Shown here: positions 43,190 to 52,811 of the stretch, in pieces | Layout: each line of letters begins with the position of its first letter | Numbering within the stretch: the first letter of the stretch is position 1 | From: VGWB01 sp964480945 | GTDB lineage: Bacteria > Bacteroidota > Ignavibacteria > UBA10030 | Assembly (NCBI GenBank): GCA_964480945.1 | Contig: CAYZRX010000007.1 | Coordinates: 25,319-89,318 of the forward strand | Length of the DNA: 64,000 bases | Direction of reading: 5' to 3' | Translations under genes and position numbers: made by a program | The notes under the pieces: model-generated | Seen by the model: the letters and a program-made list of their open reading frames with translations, nothing else | Database searches by the model: none | Told to the model about the DNA's origin: nothing

Positions 43190-45424
43190 GTGAAAACCAC
43201 TCTTGCCAAGATCAAGAAGTTTCGTGCATCGCTAGGGCCCGTTGAACAGGCGCAGGTAGTCGCTTCGACGGCCGTCGTGGTGGCGATGGCCACGATCGTG
43301 AGCATACGGGTCTTCAGTGGACACTACATCGACTGGCTGCTCTTCGGGAGTGTCGTCACCGTCGGTGTCTTCGGTTTCATCATCGTTTTCTTCACGCTGA
43401 AGTATGGACAGCAGCTGGAGGAACAGAAGCGAGAGCTCCTCGCGCTGAACACCATCGCCGATGCCGTCAATCGCTCGGTCGAAATCAACTACCTGCTCCA
43501 AAACGCCCTGCACGAGATTCGCCGGCTCCTCGATGCGGACCTTGGATGGATCTACCACGTTGAAGGCCGGCGGCTTGTCCTGAAGGCTTCGGAGGGAACT
43601 GAGGAGGTCCACGACTTCATCCTTGAGCCCCAGATGGACGTCGACGAAAAGGAGGTCCTCTGGATGCGGATCCCGCGCATTCAGCGGAAGCCAAGGAGGT
43701 CCAGCGCCGAATTGTGGAAATACGGCGAGATCGGGGCGTGGGCATCGGTGCCCATCAAGACGAAAGATCGATTTGAGGGCATCGTGATTGTGGCTAACAG
43801 GACCACTAATGCATTCTCGCGGAAAGAGCTGGATCTGATGAGCGCGTTCGCCAACCAGATCGGTGTCGCCCTTGAGAACGCCACGCTCTTCGAGCAGCTC
43901 CGGAATTCGGAAGAGCGCTACGTGGATCTCTTTGAGCACTCGCCGGACATGTACCATATCGTGAATCGCGACGGCATCATCATCAGCTGCAATCAGACTG
44001 AGGCGGACCGGCTTGGGTGCCGGAAGAATGAGATCGTCGGCCACCCGGTCTTGAACCTCTACCCGGCGACCTACCGCCAGACCGCAACGAAGATGCTGCG
44101 CGACGTCTTTGAAAGCCATCACGAAATCTCCGGTGTTGAAGAGCAAATGCTGACCAAGGCAGGCGAGCTGATCGATGTCAGCGTCAACACGTCGATCATC
44201 TATGATGAAGCTCGCGAGCCGATCTTCATCAGGGTGTCTGCGCGTGACATCACCGAGAAGAAAAAAATGGAGTCCAAGATCATCCACGCCCAGAGGATCG
44301 ACAGCATCGGGAACCTGGCGGGGGGCGTCGCGCACGACTTCAACAATATCCTGACCTCCATCCTCGGCTCGACCGCCATCATGAAGCGGAGGATGAAAAA
44401 GGCGAGCCCCTGGTACCATTTCGTTGACATCATCGAGACCGCTGCGAAGAGGGGCGCGGGGCTCACCCGTCAATTGCTGACCTTTGCGAGGAAGAGCACG
44501 GTGCAGTTCCGCCCCATCATCGTGAACAACATTATCGAGGAGACGCTGCACCTCTTCGAGCGCAGCATCGACAAGCGCATTGAGATCCGAAAAGATCTCG
44601 CCGGCGAAATGAGCGTCATCCACGGTGATGACGGTCAGATCCAGCAGGCGATCCTCAATCTGCTCATCAACGCACGGGACGCCATGCCCGACGGAGGCGT
44701 GATCACTGTGCGGGGGGAAACAATCAAGTTCGACGAGCAGCAGGGGGGCGTGTTCGGAGAGGTGAAGTCCGGCGAATTTGCCTGCATCTCGATCATCGAT
44801 ACCGGCATCGGTATGGACCAGACCGTTCAACAGCATATCTTTGAGCCGTTTTTTACGACCAAAGACCAGGGGAAAGGAACGGGTTTGGGTCTCTCGGTCG
44901 TCTACGGCGTCATGAACGCCCACAGCGGTTTCATCACTGTTCGAAGTCAGCCGAAGCTTGGCTCGCAGTTCAGCCTCTTCTTCCCTCTCCTGACCGACAC
45001 GGAGAAGTTGAAGCGAACATCGAAGCAGCCGAGACTTCAGCGGGGCGACGAACACGTGCTGGTCGTCGATGACGAGGAGCACGTCGGGGAAGTGATCGGC
45101 GGCATGCTCACGGATCTCGGCTATCGGGTAACGATCGCAAAGAGCGGTCCGCAGGCGCTCAGCCTCATGAAGAAGGAGAAGAACTTCGATGTGGTGGTTC
45201 TCGACATGAACATGCCTACCATGGGGGGCGGCGAGACGTTCTCGAAGATCAAAGAACTGAAACCGGATATTTGCGTCGTCGTGTCGACAGGGTACAGCAA
45301 TGCGAGTTTGGATAAGTCCCCTTTGAGAAACGCGGTGCATGGTTTCTTACAGAAGCCGTATCAGCTGGAGGAATTGTCGAAGAGCATGCGCGAAGCAATT
45401 GATCGAAAGGGAAACGGGACGTAG
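43190..45424 (+). CDS. Hybrid sensor histidine kinase (GAF-PAS-HisKA-HATPase-REC)
   Basis: About 744 residues from the GTG at 43190; a TTG at 43151 is an alternative start. Two membrane helices near residues 25-80 form a short hairpin. A GAF domain follows (about 90-235), then PAS (about 250-360; LFEHSPDMYHIVNRDG). HisKA has its His in GGVAHDFNNILTSI, the NtrB-like type. HATPase_c has LLINARDAMPDGG and GTGLGLSVVYG, and the C-terminal receiver has VVDDEEH and VVLDMNMPTMGG. It probably phosphorylates the adjacent receiver-only protein. Confidence 0.93.
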   Translation: MKTTLAKIKKFRASLGPVEQAQVVASTAVVVAMATIVSIRVFSGHYIDWLLFGSVVTVGVFGFIIVFFTLKYGQQLEEQKRELLALNTIADAVNRSVEINYLLQNALHEIRRLLDADLGWIYHVEGRRLVLKASEGTEEVHDFILEPQMDVDEKEVLWMRIPRIQRKPRRSSAELWKYGEIGAWASVPIKTKDRFEGIVIVANRTTNAFSRKELDLMSAFANQIGVALENATLFEQLRNSEERYVDLFEHSPDMYHIVNRDGIIISCNQTEADRLGCRKNEIVGHPVLNLYPATYRQTATKMLRDVFESHHEISGVEEQMLTKAGELIDVSVNTSIIYDEAREPIFIRVSARDITEKKKMESKIIHAQRIDSIGNLAGGVAHDFNNILTSILGSTAIMKRRMKKASPWYHFVDIIETAAKRGAGLTRQLLTFARKSTVQFRPIIVNNIIEETLHLFERSIDKRIEIRKDLAGEMSVIHGDDGQIQQAILNLLINARDAMPDGGVITVRGETIKFDEQQGGVFGEVKSGEFACISIIDTGIGMDQTVQQHIFEPFFTTKDQGKGTGLGLSVVYGVMNAHSGFITVRSQPKLGSQFSLFFPLLTDTEKLKRTSKQPRLQRGDEHVLVVDDEEHVGEVIGGMLTDLGYRVTIAKSGPQALSLMKKEKNFDVVVLDMNMPTMGGGETFSKIKELKPDICVVVSTGYSNASLDKSPLRNAVHGFLQKPYQLEELSKSMREAIDRKGNGT

Positions 45425-45540
45425 TGCGCGGCGTGCGACGCTCGCTTGCAAGTCGCTCAAATAATTGCTAACATTTTCTTGATTTATTTCTTTTTTTTCC
45501 TCACCAGAACAACACTGACACCTCAGTCCTTGCGAGAGCG

Positions 45541-46335
45541 ATGAGCCTGGAGTCATTCGGAGAACAGTTGCGGAAGGCGCGGGAGCGCAAGCAGATCTCG
45601 CTGGTGAATATCTCTGAAGCGACGCGCATCAGTGTCAAGTTTCTTGAGGCGATGGAGGCGGGGAAATTCTCCATTCTCCCGCAGGCCTACATTCGAGCGT
45701 TCATACGGGAGTACGCGCGAGCGATCGATCTGGACCAGGAGGAACTTGTGCGCCAGTATGACGCTGCGAACGAAGAGATCCAATCGGTGGCCGAGGAGTG
45801 GATCGCGCGCTCCAGAAGCAAGACGATGCTCCCGAATCAGGAGCGGGCCAAGGACCAAGCTCCCTGGTCTATGCCCTCGCAGAAAGCAATGATGGCGTTC
45901 GCTCTCCTCGTCGTGGCCGCCATTGCCGTCGTGTATTTCACCAATACCGGTTCGAATGCTTCTCACCAGGGCCCCGCCTCCGAAGTGGCCTTCGACAAGG
46001 TCGTGCGGGAGTCGGAGGCAGCGACTGTCAAACCCGGAGCGACGTCGACAGTTTCATCCCTTGCTCCTGCAAGCGACAGCTTGAAGCTTGAGATCACAAC
46101 GCTGGACTCTGTTTGGATGGCCATCACGATCGACAACTCCCGCAAAGGGGAATATCTGTTCCCACCCCAGCGGAAACGGACGTGGATGGGAAAGGACCAG
46201 TTCGAAGTATCGATCGGGAACGCCGGCGGGGCGACGTTCAGGCTGAATGATGTCGAATTGGGTGAACTGGGCAAGCGGGGTGCTGTGCTCAGGAATATTG
46301 TCATCACGCGGTCTGGAATCCGCAAGCCGGAATAA
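45541..46335 (+). CDS. rodZ: RodZ-like HTH membrane protein
   Basis: 264 residues. The N-terminal HTH_25 domain (FGEQLRKARERKQISLVNIS, TRISVKFLEAMEAGKF, LPQAYIRAFIREYARAI) covers about residues 5-75. One membrane helix lies at about 115-135 (AMMAFALLVVAAIAVVYF). The C-terminal periplasmic DUF4115-like beta domain (about 175-264) has LEITTLDSVWMAITIDN and WMGKDQFEVSIGNA. RodZ couples MreB to the elongasome in rods; related HTH proteins with this layout are widespread in Bacteroidota relatives. It is 17 bases upstream of ligA. Confidence 0.88.
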   Translation: MSLESFGEQLRKARERKQISLVNISEATRISVKFLEAMEAGKFSILPQAYIRAFIREYARAIDLDQEELVRQYDAANEEIQSVAEEWIARSRSKTMLPNQERAKDQAPWSMPSQKAMMAFALLVVAAIAVVYFTNTGSNASHQGPASEVAFDKVVRESEAATVKPGATSTVSSLAPASDSLKLEITTLDSVWMAITIDNSRKGEYLFPPQRKRTWMGKDQFEVSIGNAGGATFRLNDVELGELGKRGAVLRNIVITRSGIRKPE

Positions 46336-46352
46336 GAGAGCGACGCACCGTC

Positions 46353-48380
46353 ATGGCATCGGCAGCCGTCAGTTCGTCGACGCTCAAAAGGATTGAAGAG
46401 CTCCGGAGGCTCCTGCGGGAACACGATTATCGCTACTACGTTTTGGCCCAGCCGACGATCTCCGATCAGGAATACGATCGCCGCATGGAGGAGCTGATCG
46501 GGCTGGAGCGAGAACATCCCGAGCTCGTGACTCCGGACTCGCCGACGCAGCGCGTGGGGGGTGAGCCGACCAAAGAGTTTCCCACGGTCACCCACGCTGT
46601 TCCGATGTTGAGCCTCTCCAATACGTACAACGAGGAGGAGGTGCGGGATTTCGACCGCCGGGTGCGGTCGACGCTTGGCAACGACGGCTACCACTATGTG
46701 TGCGAGCTCAAGTTCGACGGAGTTGCGGTCAGTCTCATCTACGAAGGCGAGTCCTTCGTCCGCGGCGCAACACGGGGTGACGGCTTCCAGGGTGATGAAA
46801 TCACGCAGAATCTCAAGACGATCCGCTCGGTCCCATTGAGGCTGATGACGGCAAGGAAGGATCTGGAGGATTTCGAGGTGCGGGGCGAAGTGTTTATGAA
46901 AAGGGAAGACTTCCGCAAAATGAATGAGGAGCGGGAGCTGGCCGGAGAGAAGGTGTTCATCAACCCCCGGAACTCTGCAGCGGGAACGCTCAAACTGCAG
47001 GACCCCAGGGTCGTCGCGGCGCGGCCGTTGAACTTTGTTGCGTACTACCTCCGATCGGAGAAGGCGAAGCTCTCGAGCCACCATGAGAATCTCAAAACAC
47101 TCCAAGAGCTTGGATTCCTTGTGAGCGACCATGCGCGCCTGACGAGAACCGTCGACGATGTTATGAAGTATTGGAAGGAGTGGGAAGCACGCCGCGACAA
47201 ATTACCCTATGATATCGACGGAATTGTTGTGAAGGTGGACTCGCTGGCACAGCAGGCGCAGCTCGGGATGATCGCAAAGAGCCCCCGGTGGGCCATTGCC
47301 TTCAAATTTGCTGCGCGTCAGGCAAGGACAGTCCTCAAAGACATCAGACTGCAGGTAGGTAGAATCGGGACGATGACGCCGGTAGCCGATTTGGAGCCGG
47401 TCTTCGTCGGTGGCACGACGGTGTCACGCGCAACGCTGCACAACGAAGATTACATCAAGGAGCTGGATATTCGACCCGGGGACACGGTCGTTGTCGAAAA
47501 AGGGGGGGATGTGATCCCCAGGGTCAGTGCAGTTATCAAAGAGAAACGCCCGCCGGGATCGAAGCCGTTTGCGATGCCCACCAAGTGCCCCGAATGCGGC
47601 TCGAAGATCTCCCGGCCGGAGGGTGAGGCGAACTACTACTGCGAGAACAGCGCATGCCCCGCGCAGGTGAGGGCCCGAATCGAGCATTTTGCCCATCGCG
47701 GCGCGATGGATATCGAAGGACTGGGTGAAGCCCTGGTCGATCAGCTTGTCAGCCTCGGGTTCATCGAGAGCTATGCCGACGTCTATGAGTTGCATAAGAA
47801 GCGCGAGCGGTTGGTGCAGCTCGAGCGCTGGGGGAAAAAAAGCGTTGACAACCTGCTCGAGGCGATCGAGGAGAGCAAGAAACGCCCCTTCTGGCGGGTC
47901 GCATTCGCGCTCGGTATCCGGCACGTCGGCGCCGGTGTCGCGCAGCTGATCGTGAATCACGTCCGCTCGATGGATAAGCTCATGGAAGCGTCGTATGAGG
48001 AGCTGCAGGGCATTCAGGGGGTCGGCCCGCGCATAGCGGAAAGCGTCTGCCGATTTTTTGAGGACAAGCATAATCAGAGAATCATCGAACGGCTTCGCAA
48101 GGCGGGCCTTCAGTTTGAGGAAAAGCAAAAGCGGTCGACCGCCGGAGCGCCGTTGTCGGGCAAGACGTTCGTCCTGACAGGGACGCTCTCTTCCTTCACC
48201 CGTGAACAGGCCAAAGGGAAGATCGAAGAGTTGGGGGGGAAAGTCGCTTCCAGCGTCAGCGGCGCCACCGACTACGTCGTTGTGGGTGAGGAGGCAGGCT
48301 CCAAGCTCGCCAAGGCAAAGAAGCTTGGAATCCGAACGCTCGACGAAGCAGCGTTTCTCAGGTTGATCAAGAAGACATAG
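46353..48380 (+). CDS. ligA: NAD+-dependent DNA ligase
   Basis: 675 residues, full length. Domain Ia (YYVLAQPTISDQEYDRRM), adenylation domain with the AMP-accepting Lys in CELKFDGVAVS near residue 119, OB fold (QVGRIGTMTPVADLEPV), Cys4 zinc finger (CPECG...CENSACP), four helix-hairpin-helix motifs (GIRHVGAGVAQ, IQGVGPRIAES) and a C-terminal BRCT domain (GKTFVLTGTLSSF). It seals nicks in replication and repair. Probably co-transcribed with the rodZ-like gene. Confidence 0.98.
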   Translation: MASAAVSSSTLKRIEELRRLLREHDYRYYVLAQPTISDQEYDRRMEELIGLEREHPELVTPDSPTQRVGGEPTKEFPTVTHAVPMLSLSNTYNEEEVRDFDRRVRSTLGNDGYHYVCELKFDGVAVSLIYEGESFVRGATRGDGFQGDEITQNLKTIRSVPLRLMTARKDLEDFEVRGEVFMKREDFRKMNEERELAGEKVFINPRNSAAGTLKLQDPRVVAARPLNFVAYYLRSEKAKLSSHHENLKTLQELGFLVSDHARLTRTVDDVMKYWKEWEARRDKLPYDIDGIVVKVDSLAQQAQLGMIAKSPRWAIAFKFAARQARTVLKDIRLQVGRIGTMTPVADLEPVFVGGTTVSRATLHNEDYIKELDIRPGDTVVVEKGGDVIPRVSAVIKEKRPPGSKPFAMPTKCPECGSKISRPEGEANYYCENSACPAQVRARIEHFAHRGAMDIEGLGEALVDQLVSLGFIESYADVYELHKKRERLVQLERWGKKSVDNLLEAIEESKKRPFWRVAFALGIRHVGAGVAQLIVNHVRSMDKLMEASYEELQGIQGVGPRIAESVCRFFEDKHNQRIIERLRKAGLQFEEKQKRSTAGAPLSGKTFVLTGTLSSFTREQAKGKIEELGGKVASSVSGATDYVVVGEEAGSKLAKAKKLGIRTLDEAAFLRLIKKT

Positions 48381-48414
48381 TCACTGGAACCGTTCACTAA
48401 TCAGAGAGGGCTTT

Positions 48415-49080
48415 ATGAAGAAAAGTGATTTCCGCCTCGTTTCTGTTGCAGTGCTGCTTCTCGCCTTCGTAAGCGTCGGGTTTGGGCAAATGAGGGTGGG
48501 GAAGTTTGGAGTCGGGCTTGCCGGCACCGGATACTACTTCCTTCAGTCGAACCTCAAAACGCCCGATCCGTCCGGGGGAGGCGCGGTCACCCTGACCTAT
48601 TCCGTAGCGAATCACGTGAGCCTGCGGTCCCTGTTGGGTGTAGGGTATTTGGCGGGAACCCAAGCTGCCTCAGTGTTGTATCCGAGCGGTCGATCGATTG
48701 AGACGAACATCTATCACTGGAACCTTTCTCTCGCATACGATTTCGTGCCCAACGGTCGATTCAATCCGTTCATCTACGTCGGCGGAGGTCTCCTGTGGTT
48801 TGATCCGCGGGACAAGAATGGTGCTCAGCTCTCCGGCTCCGGCGTGCCCCGCTTCGACACGAACGTTCTTGGGGGGATCGGATTCGACGTTTTCTTCAAC
48901 GAGTTCTGGGCGATGTCGCTGAGCGCGGAAGGGGTCACTGGATTCAACAGCTGGCTTGATGGGACGAAGGGAAACACAAACGACTCGTACGGGCGTGTCT
49001 CGCTTGGCCTGCGCTACCACTTTTTCGATCAGAAATTCGTAAAGAAGATGATCGATGCTTTTGAGCAACGTGGGGAGTAG
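48415..49080 (+). CDS. Outer-membrane beta-barrel protein
   Basis: 221 residues. A signal peptide ends near SVGFGQ. The rest shows alternating-strand patterns typical of eight-stranded OmpA-like or OMP_b-brl barrels (HVSLRSLLGVGYLAG, WNLSLAYDFVPNGRFNPFIYVGGGLLW) and ends in VSLGLRYHFF, a final strand with an aromatic, although about 15 residues follow it. The function is structural or unknown. It follows ligA by 34 bases. Confidence 0.82.
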   Translation: MKKSDFRLVSVAVLLLAFVSVGFGQMRVGKFGVGLAGTGYYFLQSNLKTPDPSGGGAVTLTYSVANHVSLRSLLGVGYLAGTQAASVLYPSGRSIETNIYHWNLSLAYDFVPNGRFNPFIYVGGGLLWFDPRDKNGAQLSGSGVPRFDTNVLGGIGFDVFFNEFWAMSLSAEGVTGFNSWLDGTKGNTNDSYGRVSLGLRYHFFDQKFVKKMIDAFEQRGE

Positions 49081-49106
49081 AAACGGCGTCACGCCGACAT
49101 CGCGCT

Positions 49107-49646
49107 ATGCTTGACTCCCTGAGGTTGCGCCTCGGAACGTGGTATGCACGGTTCCATTTTCGGCGTGCGAAGGAGCCGGTTGTTCATTTCACTCAGGCCA
49201 TCTCGCAATCACGCCGTGCCATCGTTTTGTTGCCGGAATCGGCGAGCGATCTCTCTTCGACCGGCTCCGTCCTGAGATTTCTCGGGGATCGATTTCATAC
49301 GAGCAAGGTTGTTCTCGTGGTGAAGAAGGAGCTTGTCCCGCGCATGCCCGAACATCGAGGGTTCAACCTGTTTACCTACGGTCCGGAGGAACTCAACACG
49401 TGGTTCGTTCCCCGCGCTGAGTTGCTTCGAAAGGTGAAAAAGAGTACATTCGATCTGGCGCTCGACCTGAATCAGGGGTTCGCGCTGCCGAGCTCGTTCC
49501 TCTGCCGTGCATCGCAGGCGCCGTTGCGGATCGGTTTCGTCAAGCCGTACGCGGACGACTTTTACAACTTTCAGGTCCAGACCGGTCAAGCCAGAGATCC
49601 TTCGCAGGCGTATGCAACACTCTTGAAGTGCATCGAAATGTTCTGA
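49107..49646 (+). CDS. GT9-like N-terminal-domain protein of unknown function
   Basis: 179 residues. The pattern AIVLLPESASDLSSTGSVLRFL, then a Rossmann-like KVVLVVKKEL and FDLALDLNQGFALPSSFLCR, resembles the first half of GT9 heptosyltransferases, but the donor-binding half is absent. Similar short proteins are known in Bacteroidota-related genomes without assigned activity (recollection, unverified). It may be a truncated, regulatory or scaffold relative. It lies between the barrel and STAS genes on the same strand. Confidence 0.6.
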   Translation: MLDSLRLRLGTWYARFHFRRAKEPVVHFTQAISQSRRAIVLLPESASDLSSTGSVLRFLGDRFHTSKVVLVVKKELVPRMPEHRGFNLFTYGPEELNTWFVPRAELLRKVKKSTFDLALDLNQGFALPSSFLCRASQAPLRIGFVKPYADDFYNFQVQTGQARDPSQAYATLLKCIEMF

Positions 49647-49707
49647 ACCGTTTCTTCCGTCCTGTTTCAGGAGGTCTTGCAAGGAAAGAGGGTAAGAGGA
49701 GGATGCT

Positions 49708-50040
49708 ATGCAATTTGAGATCAAGAAAAACGGTGATGCGACCGTTCTGAAGATCAAAGAACGCAAGCTCGACGCAAGCGTCTCTCCGGAGCTGAAAGGA
49801 GAATTCCTCGTTCTGTGCAACCGCAGCTTGAAGAACCTTGTCATCGACCTCAGCGATGTGGAGTTCTGCGACAGCAGCGGCCTCAGCGCGCTCCTGATCG
49901 CAGAACGAAAAATGAGAGAGAACGGCGGCATTGTGAAGCTTGCAGGACTCCAGAAGAAGGTTCTCTCACTCATCCGCATCTCCCGCCTCGATCGCGCCTT
50001 CCGCATTCACGACACCGTTGCCAAGGCACTCCGATCATAG
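49708..50040 (+). CDS. STAS-domain anti-anti-sigma factor
   Basis: 110 residues, the single STAS fold. The phosphorylatable Ser lies in EFCDSSGLSALL near residue 55. AGAGGAGGATGCT precedes the ATG. The family binds or releases a serine kinase/anti-sigma factor depending on Ser phosphorylation. The membrane PP2C phosphatase at 24091 is a possible dephosphorylating partner, but it is 25 kb away. Confidence 0.92.
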   Translation: MQFEIKKNGDATVLKIKERKLDASVSPELKGEFLVLCNRSLKNLVIDLSDVEFCDSSGLSALLIAERKMRENGGIVKLAGLQKKVLSLIRISRLDRAFRIHDTVAKALRS

Positions 50041-50121
50041 CAGCCTGACTATGCGGTACTGTGGTCGGGTCGTAACGGTGGACCACCGCCACACCTACGT
50101 TCGACGAGCAAGGAGAACTTC

Positions 50122-51576
50122 TTGGGCTTTGGCACGCTCGATTATGTCGTCCTGATCCTGTATCTCGTCGGCATCGCTGTTTTCGGGATCGTGCGGGGCG
50201 GAACACAGAAGTCGGCCCGCGAGTATTTTCTCGGCAAAGGCGCGATCCCGTGGTGGATCGTCTGCTTCTCGATCGTCGCGGCGGAGACAAGCACACTCAC
50301 GTTTATCAGCATTCCGGGCCTCGCGTACCTCACCAATCTCAACTTCCTGCAACTCACCTTCGGCTACCTCATTGGCCGCATCCTCGTCGGCTTTCTGTTT
50401 CTGCCTGCCTACTACAAGGGTGAGCTTTCAACAGCGTATGCTTTCCTGCAATCACGGTTTGGGTCGAAAACGCGCAGCTTTGCCTCCGTGGTTTTCATCT
50501 TCACACGCATGGCGGCGGACGGGGTACGACTCTTCGCGACGGCCATACCGCTGAGGTTCATCCTTCATATCGACTACCCCCTCGCCGTTCTCATTCTAGC
50601 GGTCGTTGCGCTGGGCTACACGTACGCCGGCGGCGTCCGGGGTGTCATCTGGGTCGACGCGGTGCAGATGTTGATCTACATCGGCGGCGCACTCGTGGCT
50701 GCAATCCTCCTTGTAAGTTCTGCAGACGGGGGATGGCTCGCGATAACCCACAAAGCGTGGGAGGCAGGAAAATTTCAGGTCTTCAACCTGAGCTTCGATA
50801 ACTTCTGGCGGACGCCGTACACGCTCCTCGGCGGGCTGATCGGCGGCGCGTTTCTCTCCATGGCGTCGCATGGGGTCGATCAACTTATTATTCAGCGAGT
50901 GCTGACCACGAAATCACTCGCCGCAAGCCGGAAAGCTCTGATCGGAAGCGGAGTGATTATTGTCATGCAATTCGCGCTTTTCATGGTCGTCGGCCTGTTG
51001 CTCTACGGGCACTACAACGGTGCGTCGGTGGCTGCGATGGGATTGACCCGAGCTGATGAAATCTTTCCCCGGTACATTACCCAAGGTCTTCCCCCGGGTG
51101 TTTCCGGGCTTATCATTGCCGGCTTGCTGGCCGCGGCGGTTTCGACCCTGGCTGGCTCCATCAGCTCGATGGCTTCGTCGACCGTGCTTGACCTGTACAA
51201 GCCGTACTTCGGCAGAAACGTCACTCCCGAGCGAGAGCTCACGATCTCGCGCATTGTCACCGTCGTGTGGGCAGCGCTTCTGGTTTTGTCCGCCTTGTTC
51301 TTTATGAACACTCCGCAGACGGTGGTCGAGCTGGCTCTGAGCATCGCATCGTTCACCTACGGCGGCTTGCTCGGAACGTTTCTGCTCGGTGTGCTCTTCA
51401 AGAAGCCCACGCAGGAGGATGCGCTGGCAGGATTCGTGGCCGGCATCTTCATTATGATTGCGGTGATCTCGCTGAACCTTGTTGCCTGGACCTGGTTCAC
51501 GGTCGTCGGCGTCGCCGCCACGTTGATTGTGGGAAACACGTTGAGTATGTTGAGCAAGCGGGCTGCAGCGTCGTAA
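50122..51576 (+). CDS. Sodium:solute symporter (SSS family)
   Basis: 484 residues and 13 predicted membrane helices. The start is TTG at 50122, supported by AAGGAG 6 bases upstream. The N-terminus LDYVVLILYLVGIAVFGIVRG and FSIVAAETSTLTFISIPGLAY are typical, and the helix-8 motif GLLAAAVSTLAGSISSMASS carries the Na+-site Ser residues. It is closer to the proline/pantothenate/sialic-acid-type branches than to glucose carriers by eye; the substrate is unknown. Confidence 0.92.
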   Translation: MGFGTLDYVVLILYLVGIAVFGIVRGGTQKSAREYFLGKGAIPWWIVCFSIVAAETSTLTFISIPGLAYLTNLNFLQLTFGYLIGRILVGFLFLPAYYKGELSTAYAFLQSRFGSKTRSFASVVFIFTRMAADGVRLFATAIPLRFILHIDYPLAVLILAVVALGYTYAGGVRGVIWVDAVQMLIYIGGALVAAILLVSSADGGWLAITHKAWEAGKFQVFNLSFDNFWRTPYTLLGGLIGGAFLSMASHGVDQLIIQRVLTTKSLAASRKALIGSGVIIVMQFALFMVVGLLLYGHYNGASVAAMGLTRADEIFPRYITQGLPPGVSGLIIAGLLAAAVSTLAGSISSMASSTVLDLYKPYFGRNVTPERELTISRIVTVVWAALLVLSALFFMNTPQTVVELALSIASFTYGGLLGTFLLGVLFKKPTQEDALAGFVAGIFIMIAVISLNLVAWTWFTVVGVAATLIVGNTLSMLSKRAAAS

Positions 51577-51611
51577 GGATCAGAGGGGCCCGGCAGACTA
51601 ACATCGGTGCT

Positions 51612-52556
51612 ATGAAGAACACGCGCGTCAGAGCGAGACCGCCGGCCGGTCGGAAAAACCTGGAACTGGATCGTCGGATTGGACAATACTTTGATTTCCT
51701 CCGTCTCGAAAAAGGGGTAACGCAGCACACCGTCCATTCGTACCGGTTCGATCTCGCCAAGTATCGCGCCTTTCTCATCAAGCACGAGATCACGACACCG
51801 ATCCTGATTACGCAGGAGGATGTGAGCGAGTTCTTGAGAGACGTGGCCCGCCGAAACCTCTCGCCGAGCAGCATCGCCCGGATCCTCTCTGCGGTCCGCG
51901 GCTTCCATCGTTTTCTGGTCGGTGAGGGGATTCATCCCGACGACCCGACCGAAGATATCGGCGCGCCGAAGCGTGCGAGGTTCCTTCCGGAAGTCCTGAG
52001 CGTCGCTGAGATCGAATCAATCCTGAAGCAGCCGAATACCGGGCAGCGCCTTGGGGTGCGCGACCGGGCGATCCTTGAGACGCTGTACGCAACCGGCATA
52101 CGAGTCTCAGAGCTTACCGACCTGAAGCAATCCAACCTTTTATTCGACGATGAGTTGATACTCGTCTTCGGAAAAGGTCAGAAGGAACGTCTCGTGCCGA
52201 TCGGCAGATCAGCCGTTGAGTGGGTGAAGAGGTATCAGACAGAGACGCGTATCCATCTTGCGAAGGCTGGGAGGTCGCACGACGTCGTGTTTCTCAACTT
52301 TCGGGGTGGAAAGCTTTCGCGCGCTGCAATTCGGGACATGGTCGCGAAGTATGCCAGGGCCGCGGGCATCAAGAAGGAGGTGCATCCGCATACCTTCCGG
52401 CATTCCTTTGCCACACATCTGCTGGAGGGGGGAGCGAACCTCCGCGCGGTTCAGGAAATGCTTGGGCACGCGGATATTTCGACGACGCAAATCTACACTC
52501 ACATCGACCGCGAGTATCTCAAAGAAGTCCACCGTACGTTTCACCCGAGAGGATAA
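51612..52556 (+). CDS. xerD: XerD-type tyrosine recombinase
   Basis: 314 residues from the ATG at 51612. The SAM-like N-terminal domain (about 20-110) is followed by the catalytic domain with Arg in TGIRVSEL, Lys in GKGQKERLVPI, His-x-x-Arg in HPHTFRHSFATHLL, His in LGHADISTTQ and the nucleophile Tyr in IYTHIDREY. Such enzymes resolve chromosome dimers at dif with XerC or act alone. It is not next to any mobile-element gene, so it is more likely the housekeeping enzyme. Confidence 0.93.
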   Translation: MKNTRVRARPPAGRKNLELDRRIGQYFDFLRLEKGVTQHTVHSYRFDLAKYRAFLIKHEITTPILITQEDVSEFLRDVARRNLSPSSIARILSAVRGFHRFLVGEGIHPDDPTEDIGAPKRARFLPEVLSVAEIESILKQPNTGQRLGVRDRAILETLYATGIRVSELTDLKQSNLLFDDELILVFGKGQKERLVPIGRSAVEWVKRYQTETRIHLAKAGRSHDVVFLNFRGGKLSRAAIRDMVAKYARAAGIKKEVHPHTFRHSFATHLLEGGANLRAVQEMLGHADISTTQIYTHIDREYLKEVHRTFHPRG

Positions 52557-52811
52557 CTGAGGCGAGTCCTCTAGAGCCGCTTTCAACCGTTTCTCCCACC
52601 GTAGCAGTTCGATCAGAGCTGTGATCCTCCCCACAAAACGTGTGCCATCCAATCCTTGAGTTTCTGGTCATTTCTTGGTAAATAATCGGCAGTCGCTCCC
52701 GTAGGTCTAGACCGTCCGCGTCGAGCGGACTGGATCCGCGTGGATGGCTGAGGGAACTCCCCATCCTGCCGTACGCAAGCCTCCGGGAGATTCTTATCTG
52801 CGTGGGAAGAC

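Noticed and set aside
43232..45340. 702-codon reverse-strand ORF
   Set aside because: It lies entirely antisense to the hybrid kinase, which has complete domains; the ORF is His/Asp-rich shadow sequence caused by GC-biased codon use.
51612..52556. Phage or integrative-element integrase
   Set aside because: The tyrosine recombinase has XerD length and domain layout and lies among housekeeping genes, far from the tRNA repeats; no excisionase, phage or transfer genes are seen.
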